Source of the DNA: Acidimicrobiia bacterium
Lineage (GTDB): Bacteria > Actinomycetota > Acidimicrobiia > Spongiisociales > Spongiisociaceae
Direction of reading: 5' to 3'
DNA length: 64,000 nucleotides
NCBI GenBank assembly: GCA_021296345.1
Contig: JAGWAN010000003.1
Location: 78,841 to 142,840, forward strand
This document shows, one piece after another, positions 26,635 to 35,022 of the stretch. The notes beneath the pieces were generated by a model. That model had not been told where the DNA came from. It saw only the letters and a list, made by a program, of their open reading frames with translations, and did not search any database. Each line of letters begins with the position of its first letter. Position 1 is the first letter of the stretch. The translations under genes were made by a program, and so were the position numbers.

Positions 26635-27281
26635 AACGCGCTCCGGCCCTGGCGGGTGTGCTTCTGGTCCTCGCAGCTTGCGGTGGCACCGGCACCAGAC
26701 CTTCCTTCGAGACCGTCCAGGGGGTGGTCCTCGAGGTCAACGGCGACCTCGAAGGCATCGAATCGTTCGTGCTGCGGACCGACGACGGCGAGATCATAGA
26801 GGTCGTTCCGGCGCCCGACGGCGACTTCCGCTTCCCGCCGGCCCATCTGCACGACCATCGGCGGACGCTGGAACCTCTATCAGTCGGATTGGACCGGTCG
26901 GTTGATCCACCGCTGGCGGTAGCCATCAGGGACGCCGGCAGCCCTGCCTGGCACACCGGCGAATCCCATGCGGAGACCACGACCACCCCGTCCGCACCGC
27001 CGACGACCGAAGCCGGTCCTGGCGGGCCAGTGATCGATCTGGTGATCACGGACGGCTCGGTGGACGGGGGCGTTCGACGCGTGTCTGTGCGAATCGGAGA
27101 AACGGTGACGCTCCGGGTGGACGGGAACACGTCCGGCGAGGTCCATGTTCATGGCTATGACCTCTACATCCACCTGGACGAAGGCCAGGGCCAGTTGACC
27201 TTCGAGGCATCGATACCCGGCGTCTTCGAGGTGGAGCTGGAACGCGACCACACCCTGGTCCTCCAGCTGGAAGTGTCTTGA
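26631..27281 (+). CDS. Lipoprotein with cupredoxin-like C-terminal domain
   Basis: A 216-residue protein starts at the ATG overlapping the CtaG stop. It has a lipobox LAAC (about residue 16), an N-terminal beta-rich region (about 25-100, possibly OB-like), a Thr/Pro linker with TTTTPSAPPTTEAGPGG, and a C-terminal cupredoxin-like fold. The last includes VTLRVDGNTSGEVHVHGYDLY, with candidate metal-binding histidines, and FEASIPGVFEVELE. The position at the end of an oxidase operon suggests copper handling or electron transfer. An open frame extends upstream to 25989, but that portion only shadows ctaG. Confidence 0.7.
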   Translation: MKRAPALAGVLLVLAACGGTGTRPSFETVQGVVLEVNGDLEGIESFVLRTDDGEIIEVVPAPDGDFRFPPAHLHDHRRTLEPLSVGLDRSVDPPLAVAIRDAGSPAWHTGESHAETTTTPSAPPTTEAGPGGPVIDLVITDGSVDGGVRRVSVRIGETVTLRVDGNTSGEVHVHGYDLYIHLDEGQGQLTFEASIPGVFEVELERDHTLVLQLEVS

Positions 27282-28645
27282 TCCGTACCCGAGCGGCCTG
27301 GCCCGCCGCTGCCGCGCTCCTGCTGGTTACGGCGGTACCCGCCCACGCCCACGGACTGGGCGGCCGGCTCGACCTGCCGATCCCCATCTGGCATTTCGCC
27401 TGGGCGGCCGCGTTCGCGGTCCTGGTCTCGTTTGCCGTGCTGGGACGCTACTGGACGTACGCCCGCCTGGCGCCCGCCGCCCGCGGTGCTCCCTTCCCGC
27501 CTGCGCTGGAGTCGGTAGCGAGGGGGCTCCTGCCGATCACGCGACTGATCGGGGTGGCGATGCTGGCGGTGACCATCCACGCCGCCTTCCTGGGCAGTCC
27601 TGACGTAACCTCAAACCTGGCACCGTTCGCGGCCTTCGTGCTCGTATGGGTGGGGGTGGCGGTGACGTCAGCCTTCGTAGGTGACGTGTGGGCCACCGTC
27701 AACCCCTTCACAACCCTGGCCAATCTATGCGGGCGGATCCGGCGCTCGGTTCGTCCGGACATCGAACCGCAGCCGGCCGACGCCGGTGAATCGATCTCTC
27801 TCCTCGGAGTCGTGGTGTTCCTCTGGATGGAGCTGGCCTTCCATCTCGGCGCGGCGCCACGGATGATCGGCGCCTTTCTGGCGCTCTACACGATCGCGCT
27901 GGTGACGGGCGCGATGATCCACGGACCGGGCTGGGCCAGGCAGGCTGACGGTTTCGCCGTCCTGTTCCGTACGATCGCCGCCCTCGCGCCCCTCCACAGG
28001 GACGCCGACGGAACATTGGGGCTCCGATACCCCGTGACCGGGCTGGCACGGATGAGCATGGGCCCGGGCACCGTGCGGCTCGTGCTGGTCGTCATAGGGG
28101 CCACCACGTTCGACGGCTTCTCGCGGAGTTCCTTGTGGCTCGACGTCGTCTCCAACCGATCCGGTTGGGAACTGACCGCCGTGAACTCCGGCGGGTTGGT
28201 GTTCGGGATCGGCATCGTGATGGCGCTGTATCGCGTGGCCATCGCGGCCATGGCCCGGATGACCGGCGAGCCCGAGCACGAGTTGGGCGACCTCTTCGGC
28301 CCCTCTCTGGTCCCGATCATGGTGGCCTACACCGTGGCCCACTACTTCAGCTTCCTAGCCTTCGAAGGGCAGAACCTTATCAGGCTGGCCTCGGATCCGT
28401 ACGGGCTCGGATGGAACCTGTTCGGTACGGCTCAATGGCAAGTCGACTACACGATCCTGTCGACCGGGGCCATCGCGTGGACCCAGACATCGGCCATCGC
28501 GGTGGGTCACATGGTGGCGGTGCTGGTGGCCCACGATCGGGCCCTGGAGAGACTCCCTCCCGAGATCGCCGTCCGGTCCCAGTATCCGATGCTGGCGGTG
28601 ATGATCGCTTTCACGATCGGGGGCCTGCTCCTGCTGCTGGGTTGA
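27278..28645 (+). CDS. Multispan membrane protein of unknown function in the oxidase operon
   Basis: The 455-residue protein starts at a TTG overlapping the preceding stop. It has a signal-like first helix ending AHAHGLGGRLDLP and about ten further hydrophobic segments. Conserved-looking features are HxHGxGG after the signal, FVGDVWATVNPFTTL and VPIMVAYTVAHYFSFLAFEGQ. I recall similar actinobacterial proteins being labelled fenitrothion hydrolase, but that label would not explain its place here. Co-transcription with ctaG and a cupredoxin lipoprotein suggests a role in respiration or metal handling. Confidence 0.65.
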   Translation: MIRTRAAWPAAAALLLVTAVPAHAHGLGGRLDLPIPIWHFAWAAAFAVLVSFAVLGRYWTYARLAPAARGAPFPPALESVARGLLPITRLIGVAMLAVTIHAAFLGSPDVTSNLAPFAAFVLVWVGVAVTSAFVGDVWATVNPFTTLANLCGRIRRSVRPDIEPQPADAGESISLLGVVVFLWMELAFHLGAAPRMIGAFLALYTIALVTGAMIHGPGWARQADGFAVLFRTIAALAPLHRDADGTLGLRYPVTGLARMSMGPGTVRLVLVVIGATTFDGFSRSSLWLDVVSNRSGWELTAVNSGGLVFGIGIVMALYRVAIAAMARMTGEPEHELGDLFGPSLVPIMVAYTVAHYFSFLAFEGQNLIRLASDPYGLGWNLFGTAQWQVDYTILSTGAIAWTQTSAIAVGHMVAVLVAHDRALERLPPEIAVRSQYPMLAVMIAFTIGGLLLLLG

Positions 28646-28646
28646 A

Positions 28647-28660
28647 GGAGCCCGGGCTCC
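28647..28660. terminator. Hairpin between convergent genes
   Basis: A perfect 14-bp palindrome, GGAGCCCGGGCTCC, begins 1 bp after the stop of the membrane-protein gene and before the end of the convergent gene at 28678. There is no clear T-run. It could act as a bidirectional terminator. Confidence 0.4.
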
Positions 28661-28677
28661 GGCACCCGGCCGTGTGG

Positions 28678-29853
28678 TTACCGGCTCACCGGATCCGTAG
28701 TGACGTATTCAAGGGCGTGCTCGGCGGGTTCTCCGGCGTCCGCCTCGTCGCCCTCTCCCGAAACCGCGGCGGCGATCAATGCCAGCATCGTGAGCACGAC
28801 CCCGACACCGGCCGCCGCCACCAAGAACTCCCCCTTGGTGACTCGCAGGTTGGGCCGCGACGACATCAGCGCCGCGAAACCGATCGTTCCGATGGAAACC
28901 AGGATGGCGATGAGCGGAGCGAAGGACGCGAAGCGAAGAAGCAGGGACCCGAAGGCAACCACGATGACCGCGATGACCAGCGTCGCGAGCACCGGCATGG
29001 CCAACCCTTCGGTGATGCGCTTGCGGACCTCGCGGGCCTCCTCAGCCTCCTTGCCGGCAAGGGCGGCCGGTTGAGCCATGGCCTGGCCGATCCCGCCGAT
29101 GAGCGCTCCCAGAGCCGTCCAGCCCAACCAGGTCGCCACGATCGAGAAGGGGCTGACCGAAAGCAGCTGCGTTCCCGACAAGGATGCCTCGCTGGTGGCA
29201 TACAGAACACCTCCGAACGCGGCGCCGACCACCAAACCCAGGAAACCCCCCGAGAACACCGACCCGCTCCAGCGAGTCTCCGTGTCGTAGGCCGGCGACC
29301 TGAACCGGCCCATCCCCCGTGAGGCCACATTGATGATGGCGCCCACCACCGCCCAGATAGCGCCGGTGGCAGCTACGTAGGTCCAGGTGACCTCACCGGC
29401 CGGGCTGCCCGCCGCGGTGGTCTCCGAAAGCCGGGTCAGCATCAGCGGCGCCATCGCCGGGAACGACGCCAGACCGAGGACTGCCCCGAAGACGGCGCCC
29501 ACCTTGGCGCCCAAGCGAACCCGATCCGCCAGCGGCGCCGGATCGATGGGCTCGACCTCTTCTTCTTCGACAATGTCGAACGCCGCAACGGCCACCTGTT
29601 CGACCACAGGCTGCGGTACCTCGTGAGGGATCGGATCTACCGGTGCCGGAGGCGCTGCGGGCTCTGCCAGGACCGGATCGGATACCGGCGGAGGCGCCGC
29701 AGGGGCCATTGCTTCCCCACCGGACCATGCGCTCAGCACCTCCTCGACCGTTGTCCCCTGTGCCGCGGCACGAGCCGCTGCAGATCGCTCCACCAGGTAG
29801 TCGGGGGCCCCTCCGAGTATCTCTCCGATAGTGGCCAGCCGTGAATCGGACAT
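28678..29853 (-). CDS. Multispan membrane protein with N-terminal helical domain
   Basis: The 391 residues begin with a soluble helical segment (about 1-45, RLATIGEILGGAPDYLVERS...VEEVLSAW), followed by an Ala/Pro-rich linker with acidic patch VEEEEVEP. About seven membrane helices follow, several glycine-rich (VGAVFGAVLGLASF, GFLGLVVGAAFGGVLYA, LGWTALGALIGGIG). I set the start at MSDSRLAT because the upstream open frame is Arg/Pro-rich shadow sequence. No family recognised. Confidence 0.6.
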   Translation of the reverse strand: MSDSRLATIGEILGGAPDYLVERSAAARAAAQGTTVEEVLSAWSGGEAMAPAAPPPVSDPVLAEPAAPPAPVDPIPHEVPQPVVEQVAVAAFDIVEEEEVEPIDPAPLADRVRLGAKVGAVFGAVLGLASFPAMAPLMLTRLSETTAAGSPAGEVTWTYVAATGAIWAVVGAIINVASRGMGRFRSPAYDTETRWSGSVFSGGFLGLVVGAAFGGVLYATSEASLSGTQLLSVSPFSIVATWLGWTALGALIGGIGQAMAQPAALAGKEAEEAREVRKRITEGLAMPVLATLVIAVIVVAFGSLLLRFASFAPLIAILVSIGTIGFAALMSSRPNLRVTKGEFLVAAAGVGVVLTMLALIAAAVSGEGDEADAGEPAEHALEYVTTDPVSR

Positions 29854-29864
29854 CGGCGAGGATG

Positions 29865-30059
29865 TTAGTGGTCTGGCCGGGACCGGCCGGCGAGCGGTTG
29901 ACGATCCGGCGGCGCAGATCGGTGGTTTTCGTCCCGATGCCGCGCTCTCGCCCGCCTCTCGGCCCACATGATCAGGCCTATCCCCACCAGAGCAATCGAA
30001 AAGCCTAGAACGGTGTCGTAGGGGTGGTGGGCCAGCAGGGTCACGAGGGGCACGATCAC
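29865..30059 (-). CDS. Small single-helix membrane protein (tentative)
   Basis: A GTG-initiated frame of 64 residues has one long hydrophobic segment (VLGFSIALVGIGLIMWAERRAR) followed by a basic, Arg/His-rich tail. It lies 11 bp upstream of the preceding minus-strand gene, so it may be its operon partner. The ribosome-binding site is weak. The assignment rests on the membrane helix with positive-inside flank. Confidence 0.4.
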   Translation of the reverse strand: MIVPLVTLLAHHPYDTVLGFSIALVGIGLIMWAERRARARHRDENHRSAPPDRQPLAGRSRPDH

Positions 30060-30177
30060 AACGCTCTCGAATCGATCTCCGGTGGGCCTGAGGGGGAAGC
30101 ACGCGGCCCCGCTAGCTCACCGTCCTAGCGTAGAATACTCGGGCGGCGCGAAGTAAACGGCGAGGACAGCAAGACCC

Positions 30178-30816
30178 ATGAGAGCACACTCGAGGATCGC
30201 GATCCTTGGACTGGTCGGGGTCATGCTGTTGACCGCGTGCGGTGGCGGCGATCCTGACATAACCGTCTACCGGGACGCGGAGAACCGATCGCTCTTCGAA
30301 CTGCCCAAGAATTGGAACCTCTACCGGGCCGAAGAGTTGACTCAGATCGCTCCGGTGCCGTTCGTGCCGGACATCGCGGGATACCGGCCGATAAGTATCG
30401 TGGCATTCGACGGCGCGGCGGGACGCAACCTGGACAACCTGTCCCTCGATGCGGCCACCTCCCCATTCCCGGTGGGAGCCCACATAATCCGCCAGATCAG
30501 CGCCGAGGAGAAGGACCTGCTCTCACGCCGCTTGATGGCAGTCTCGGCCTATGACGTCACCAACCCGGGCCAGGGCGTGGAGATCGACACATGGGACTTC
30601 ACGTTCGGGAGGGATTTCGAGGGAATCGGCGCCACCGTAGGGCTTACCACCCAGGACGGCCAGAGTCAGGGGCTTGTCTACGTGCTGGCAGTCACCAACC
30701 CGGAGGCCACCGAGTTGTACTCGATGGCTGCAGGCTGCTCCCTGGAATGCTTCGCTCGCGAGGGCGAGCAGATCGTGGCGGCGGTCGAATCGTGGATCGT
30801 GAACACCCGGCCATAA
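30178..30816 (+). CDS. Lipoprotein of unknown function
   Basis: The 212-residue protein has a clear lipoprotein signal (VMLLTAC, Cys about residue 20, then GGGDPD). The mature part resembles small actinobacterial lipoproteins of the PsbP/LpqN kind in layout (SLFELPKNWNLYR near the start; a hydrophobic VGLTTQDGQSQGLVYVLAV strand). A Cys pair at SMAAGCSLECFAREGEQI near the C-terminus may form a disulfide. It is 10 bp upstream of the FtsH-like gene, with a likely shared transcript. Confidence 0.6.
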   Translation: MRAHSRIAILGLVGVMLLTACGGGDPDITVYRDAENRSLFELPKNWNLYRAEELTQIAPVPFVPDIAGYRPISIVAFDGAAGRNLDNLSLDAATSPFPVGAHIIRQISAEEKDLLSRRLMAVSAYDVTNPGQGVEIDTWDFTFGRDFEGIGATVGLTTQDGQSQGLVYVLAVTNPEATELYSMAAGCSLECFAREGEQIVAAVESWIVNTRP

Positions 30817-30826
30817 GGAGCCCAGC

Positions 30827-33112
30827 ATGAAGACAGACGTCCGGCGGCGCTCCCCGACGTGGGACCGCATGAAGTTCATTGCGCTGGTCCTGATCCTCCT
30901 CGGTATCCTGATCAACGCCAAGGTCACTGCCCCGTTCACCACCTTCGGCCAAGCACTCGAGGACACTTGGAACGAGACATTCGGTCGGGTGCTGATAGTT
31001 GCCCTGCCCCTTGAGATCCTCCGTCAGATCCACTACCTCGTATCCGAGAAATCGGGCAGGTACAACCGGTTCTGGGCGCAGTCGTTCTTCGGGGGCATGG
31101 AACGCCAAGCCCATCGGCGCTTCAAGCCATGGACCCGATTCCGTCTGGGGCGCTACGTCCGGATCATCATCTTTCTTCTCATTCTCGGGGCGGTGGTCGA
31201 TTACTTCGTAGCCGACGTCAACAGCCCCATCGAAGCGGTGATCCAGCTGCCCCGGATACTGGCCCGGAACTTCCAGCAGTTCATATTCTTCCTGTTCTAC
31301 CCGCTGTTCCTGATACTCCAGTTCGGCGCACTCTTCTGGTTCCTGTCCCGTGGGGGCGTGGACACGATCATGCCGGAGGAGATCGAGACCCGTTACACGG
31401 ATGTCTGGGGCCAGGATCACGTTCTCGACCTGGTCCGGGAGAACGTGGGCTTTCTGGAGAAGCCCGACGAGATCGAGGCCAAGGGGGGGTACATCCCCGG
31501 CGGCATTCTCTTGTGGGGACCACCCGGCACGGGCAAGACGCTGATCGCAGAGGCCACCGCCGGAGAGGTGGGGTTGCCGTTCGTCTTCGTCGATCCCGGC
31601 GCGTTCATCAACATGTTCATGGGGGTCGGCATCCTCAAGGTGAAGGGACTGTTCCGGAAGCTGCGGAAGCTGGCCCTACGCCACGGCGGGGTGGTGGTCT
31701 TCTTTGATGAGGCCGACGCTCTGGGCAGCCGAGGCGCCCTTGCTCAAGGTGGCGGACCGCCCCAACCGATCAGCCCGCTCTCCCCGGGCTGCAACGCCTC
31801 CTCGTATCTCAGCCCACAGTCGTTGTTCATCATCGCCGAGGCGACCCGCCCGGCCTCCGCGCTCGACGAATCCGAATCCGAGGAACCGCTACCAGGTAGT
31901 CGGCGCAACCGGATAATGATGGGCGGCATGGGTGGAGGCGGCATGGGCACCCTGCAAGCCCTTCTGACCGAGATTTCCGGGCTGAAGAAACCCCGCGGAA
32001 TCACCAACAAGGCCCGCAAGATGCTGGGCATGAAGCCCAAGCCCCCACCGAAGTACCGCATTTTCATGATGATGGCCACCAACCTGCCCAGCGTTCTGGA
32101 CCCGGCTTTGCTGCGGCCGGGACGTATCGACCGCATCTACAAAGTCGGATTCCCGACCAGGGAGGGCCGTGCACGCACGTTCGAGGGCTATCTGGCCAAG
32201 GTCAATCACAACATCAGCGACGAACAGGTCGATGAACTCGCCGCCAAGACCCCGTACTACTCGGGCGCCAAGATCAAAGACCTGGTCAACGAGGCTCTCA
32301 TTCTGGCTCAGCGAGACAACCGGGACGCCGTGGAGTGGGAAGACATCTGGAGGGCCAAGACCCTCAAGGAAATGGGCCCGGCAGAGGGCTTCGAGTATGT
32401 GGACCGGGAGGAATTCGCGGTCGCCATCCACGAGGCCAGCCACGCGGTCGCCGCGCACCTGCTCAAGGACCATGCCAACATCGATGTAGCCACCATCGAA
32501 CGGCGCGGCGATGTGGGCGGCTTCGTCTCCTACATCGCCCTCGAGGACCGCTTCGTGCAGTGGAAGACCGAGCTCGAGATCGACATCAAGGTGTCGCTGG
32601 CCAGCCTGGCGGGTGAGCGGATGTTCTTCAAGGAGGACAATTCCATGGGGGTCGCCGGGGACCTCAGGAATGCCACCACGATCAGCAGCCGGATGGTCGG
32701 TGTCTGGGGGATGGGCGACAACCTCGCCTCCAGCGCCGGGCTGCCCCGTCACGCTCTCGACCACCCCGACCCGACCGACGAGATCGTCAAGACGATGTCC
32801 TCGCAGATCGAAGGGCGGCTCCGGCGGCTCTACGAAGAAGTCTACGAGATGCTGGAAGAGTACAAGGTGACGGTGTTCAACGTGGCGACCCGGCTCCAGG
32901 ACAAGAAGACCCTCTCGGGGCACGAAGTGGCCGAAATTATCGGGATCGACGCCGGAAGCGTCACCAGAGAGAAGCCGGTCGGGTTTGCGGCTGTAAGCGT
33001 GGATGACCATCGCTCCGCCCTCGGTCTGGCCGCTTCGGAGGGTGTGGAAGGCAACGGCCTCCCGGTCACAACCTCGGCACCAGAGGCTGTAGTAGCCGAA
33101 AAGACCGAATAG
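30827..33112 (+). CDS. FtsH-like membrane AAA+ metalloprotease with unusual insertions
   Basis: The 761 residues begin with at least three hydrophobic segments (about 14-32, 107-128, 146-172), more than the two of typical FtsH. The AAA domain shows Walker A GPPGTGKT (231-238), a pore-loop-like FMGVG, Walker B VVVFFDEADALG and the arginine-finger region DPALLRPGRIDR. The M41 protease domain has HEASH at 535-539 (FtsH usually HEAGH) and a third zinc ligand candidate Asp612 in AGDLRNAT, at the FtsH spacing. About 65 extra residues, rich in Gly, Pro, Ser and Met, sit between Walker B and the following helix, and another about 25 (KARKMLGMKPKPPPK) lie before the sensor strand. It is probably a membrane protein quality-control protease. 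Confidence 0.85.
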   Translation: MKTDVRRRSPTWDRMKFIALVLILLGILINAKVTAPFTTFGQALEDTWNETFGRVLIVALPLEILRQIHYLVSEKSGRYNRFWAQSFFGGMERQAHRRFKPWTRFRLGRYVRIIIFLLILGAVVDYFVADVNSPIEAVIQLPRILARNFQQFIFFLFYPLFLILQFGALFWFLSRGGVDTIMPEEIETRYTDVWGQDHVLDLVRENVGFLEKPDEIEAKGGYIPGGILLWGPPGTGKTLIAEATAGEVGLPFVFVDPGAFINMFMGVGILKVKGLFRKLRKLALRHGGVVVFFDEADALGSRGALAQGGGPPQPISPLSPGCNASSYLSPQSLFIIAEATRPASALDESESEEPLPGSRRNRIMMGGMGGGGMGTLQALLTEISGLKKPRGITNKARKMLGMKPKPPPKYRIFMMMATNLPSVLDPALLRPGRIDRIYKVGFPTREGRARTFEGYLAKVNHNISDEQVDELAAKTPYYSGAKIKDLVNEALILAQRDNRDAVEWEDIWRAKTLKEMGPAEGFEYVDREEFAVAIHEASHAVAAHLLKDHANIDVATIERRGDVGGFVSYIALEDRFVQWKTELEIDIKVSLASLAGERMFFKEDNSMGVAGDLRNATTISSRMVGVWGMGDNLASSAGLPRHALDHPDPTDEIVKTMSSQIEGRLRRLYEEVYEMLEEYKVTVFNVATRLQDKKTLSGHEVAEIIGIDAGSVTREKPVGFAAVSVDDHRSALGLAASEGVEGNGLPVTTSAPEAVVAEKTE

Positions 33113-33151
33113 CCCGGGCCAGCTCCGGCGCGGGTACCCTCGTACCGGCTA

Positions 33152-34561
33152 TCACCCAGAGGCCATGCCCTCGATGGGCATGTGCCGGCATCCCCGGGAA
33201 ATCAGGCGGGTGAGTTCGGGGCGGTTCACGTCGATCAGAGATACCTCACCGTCACGCACCTCCACTATGTGCTCTCCGTCCCCAACCGGAAGGACCGTGC
33301 GCAGATTGGAGGCCTCTTCAGCCGTGTAGGCCCTCAGCGGGGTGTGCTCGCCGGTGCCCAACGACCACAGGACTATCTGAGGAACCTCGATGTCGACCAG
33401 GTAGATGAGCGAGTCGTCGTCGTACCAGCCGGTCACACCTGTTGTAGGGAAGAACTGATCGGTGCCGGGAGGACCTACCACCCCCTCGCCTTCCTCGTCC
33501 ACCAGGTAGTAATTGAAGAGCTCCGATCCGCCACCGCCTGCCACATCATGCTCGACCAGTGCCACCAACGCACGATCACCCGAGGGGCTGCGGTAAGCAT
33601 CAGCGGCAACCAGCAGAGTTCCCACGTCCGACAGGCCCAGGGGACGGATCCACTCCACCGACGCCGTTACCGGATCGACCGCGTGGACCGCCAGGGCAGT
33701 GTCCCCGGGCCCGGCGGCCGCCTCGCCGGCTACGAGTAGCAACCCGCCCACCGATCCGATCACTTCGTGGAAACGGGAAACCACCACCTCGAGGAGACCC
33801 ACCGGCGACTCGTAAACGACCGGCCCGGGATCGATGGCGATGGGCTCCCCGCCGCCCACCCGGACAAGGGAGAGGGGCTCTCCGGCCGCCACGGCGTAGA
33901 GGTCGGCGCCCACCTCCGCCATCTGCTCGGCGGGAACCCCCGGATAGGGTGTCCAGACGGCGCCCAAGGGCACGTACCGGTAGATCCCACCATCCACCAG
34001 CACCGGACGGGCCAACCGATCGTCGACCACCGCCTCGGAAAGGCTCGCCGGCGGAACGGCCTCCAGTCTGGTCTCGGTGATGACGCCGAGGATGGCCCGT
34101 CCCGGTTGGCCGGGAACCGGGGAAGGGGCGATCGAAACCGTGAACGGGGCTCCGGCGCGGGTCCCTTCCACCACCACTTCCTCCCCTGCACGCCGGTCCT
34201 CGAGCACCCGTAGCAGTATCTCGCGGGAGCTGACCGGTATGCCATCAACCGAGGTCATGATGTCGCCGGGCCGTAGCGCATCCGAGGCGGCCATGCCCTC
34301 GAGCACCTCCAGCACTCGCACGCCGGTCCCAACCGCCAGCAGGCAGCCTCCATCGAGCGGAAAGAGCTTGTCGACGTCCGCTGGGTTGACTACGTCGGGA
34401 ACGACCTCAGCGGGGACACGGACCGGTGGAAGCTCGGGAGATGGCTGGGAGCAGGCCGAGACCATCAAGGCAAAAGCCACAAGCGGGACGGCGACGCGGT
34501 GACGAATCACGCTCAGCAGGGGGCCGAAAACCCCGCCATCCGGGCCGGAACTCGGGTTCAT
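33152..34561 (-). CDS. Lipoprotein with PDZ domain and beta-propeller-like region
   Basis: The 469-residue protein carries a lipobox ALMVSAC (about residue 36). A PDZ domain at about 65-150 has VRVLEVLEGMAASDALRPGDIMTSVDGIPV. The remaining about 300 residues are beta-rich with repeated GxxLYxVxxG-like strands and resemble a propeller. There is no protease triad. The ATG overlaps the stop of the upstream 2Fe-2S gene (ATGA), supporting this start and coupling; a GTG 17 codons in would give a tighter signal peptide. It is the third gene of the selD operon. The role is unknown. Confidence 0.65.
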   Translation of the reverse strand: MNPSSGPDGGVFGPLLSVIRHRVAVPLVAFALMVSACSQPSPELPPVRVPAEVVPDVVNPADVDKLFPLDGGCLLAVGTGVRVLEVLEGMAASDALRPGDIMTSVDGIPVSSREILLRVLEDRRAGEEVVVEGTRAGAPFTVSIAPSPVPGQPGRAILGVITETRLEAVPPASLSEAVVDDRLARPVLVDGGIYRYVPLGAVWTPYPGVPAEQMAEVGADLYAVAAGEPLSLVRVGGGEPIAIDPGPVVYESPVGLLEVVVSRFHEVIGSVGGLLLVAGEAAAGPGDTALAVHAVDPVTASVEWIRPLGLSDVGTLLVAADAYRSPSGDRALVALVEHDVAGGGGSELFNYYLVDEEGEGVVGPPGTDQFFPTTGVTGWYDDDSLIYLVDIEVPQIVLWSLGTGEHTPLRAYTAEEASNLRTVLPVGDGEHIVEVRDGEVSLIDVNRPELTRLISRGCRHMPIEGMASG

Positions 34562-35022
34562 TGGACCGATTGGTCTGTTGCCATACCCGGGTGGAGGTTG
34601 TCCACTGCGAAGACGTATTCATCGACAGTAAGGCCTCCCACCAGATGCTCGCGGACGATCCGGTCGAGTACCTCACCCGCCACGGAGTGGTACCACACTC
34701 CGTCCGGGTAGACCACCGCGATCGGTCCCTGCTCGCATACCCGCAGGCAGTCCACCTTGGACCTGAGGATCGTACCGTTACCCAGCTCCACCGGTGTCGC
34801 CGGGCGGGAGAGGTTCCCCCGCCAAACCGGGGGCGCCGAGGCGATGTCGAGTGCCTTGGCGGTTCGTTTCAGCTGCCGCCACGCCTGCTTGCTCTCCTCG
34901 TAGGTCGAGCAGCGTGGATTCGACTGTTGGGCACACAGAAAGATGTGGCGCTGCAGACCCCCGATCGACAGGGCGGAGGCGATAATCCGGAGACGCCCCG
35001 AACCACTGGCCACGTCGGTCAT
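34558..35022 (-). CDS. Thioredoxin-like 2Fe-2S ferredoxin
   Basis: The 154 residues resemble the thioredoxin-fold 2Fe-2S ferredoxin/Fer2_like family: HIFLCAQQSNPRCSTYEESKQAW supplies two cysteines, and SKVDCLRVCEQGPIAVVYPDGVWYHSV supplies the CxxxC pair and the conserved GP-VVYPDG-WY motif. It binds a 2Fe-2S cluster and carries electrons. Its start overlaps the selD stop (ATGA), and its stop overlaps the next start, so three genes are translationally coupled. In this family, proteins often accompany metal or cofactor enzymes. A link to selenium metabolism is suggested only by context. Confidence 0.85.
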   Translation of the reverse strand: MTDVASGSGRLRIIASALSIGGLQRHIFLCAQQSNPRCSTYEESKQAWRQLKRTAKALDIASAPPVWRGNLSRPATPVELGNGTILRSKVDCLRVCEQGPIAVVYPDGVWYHSVAGEVLDRIVREHLVGGLTVDEYVFAVDNLHPGMATDQSVQ

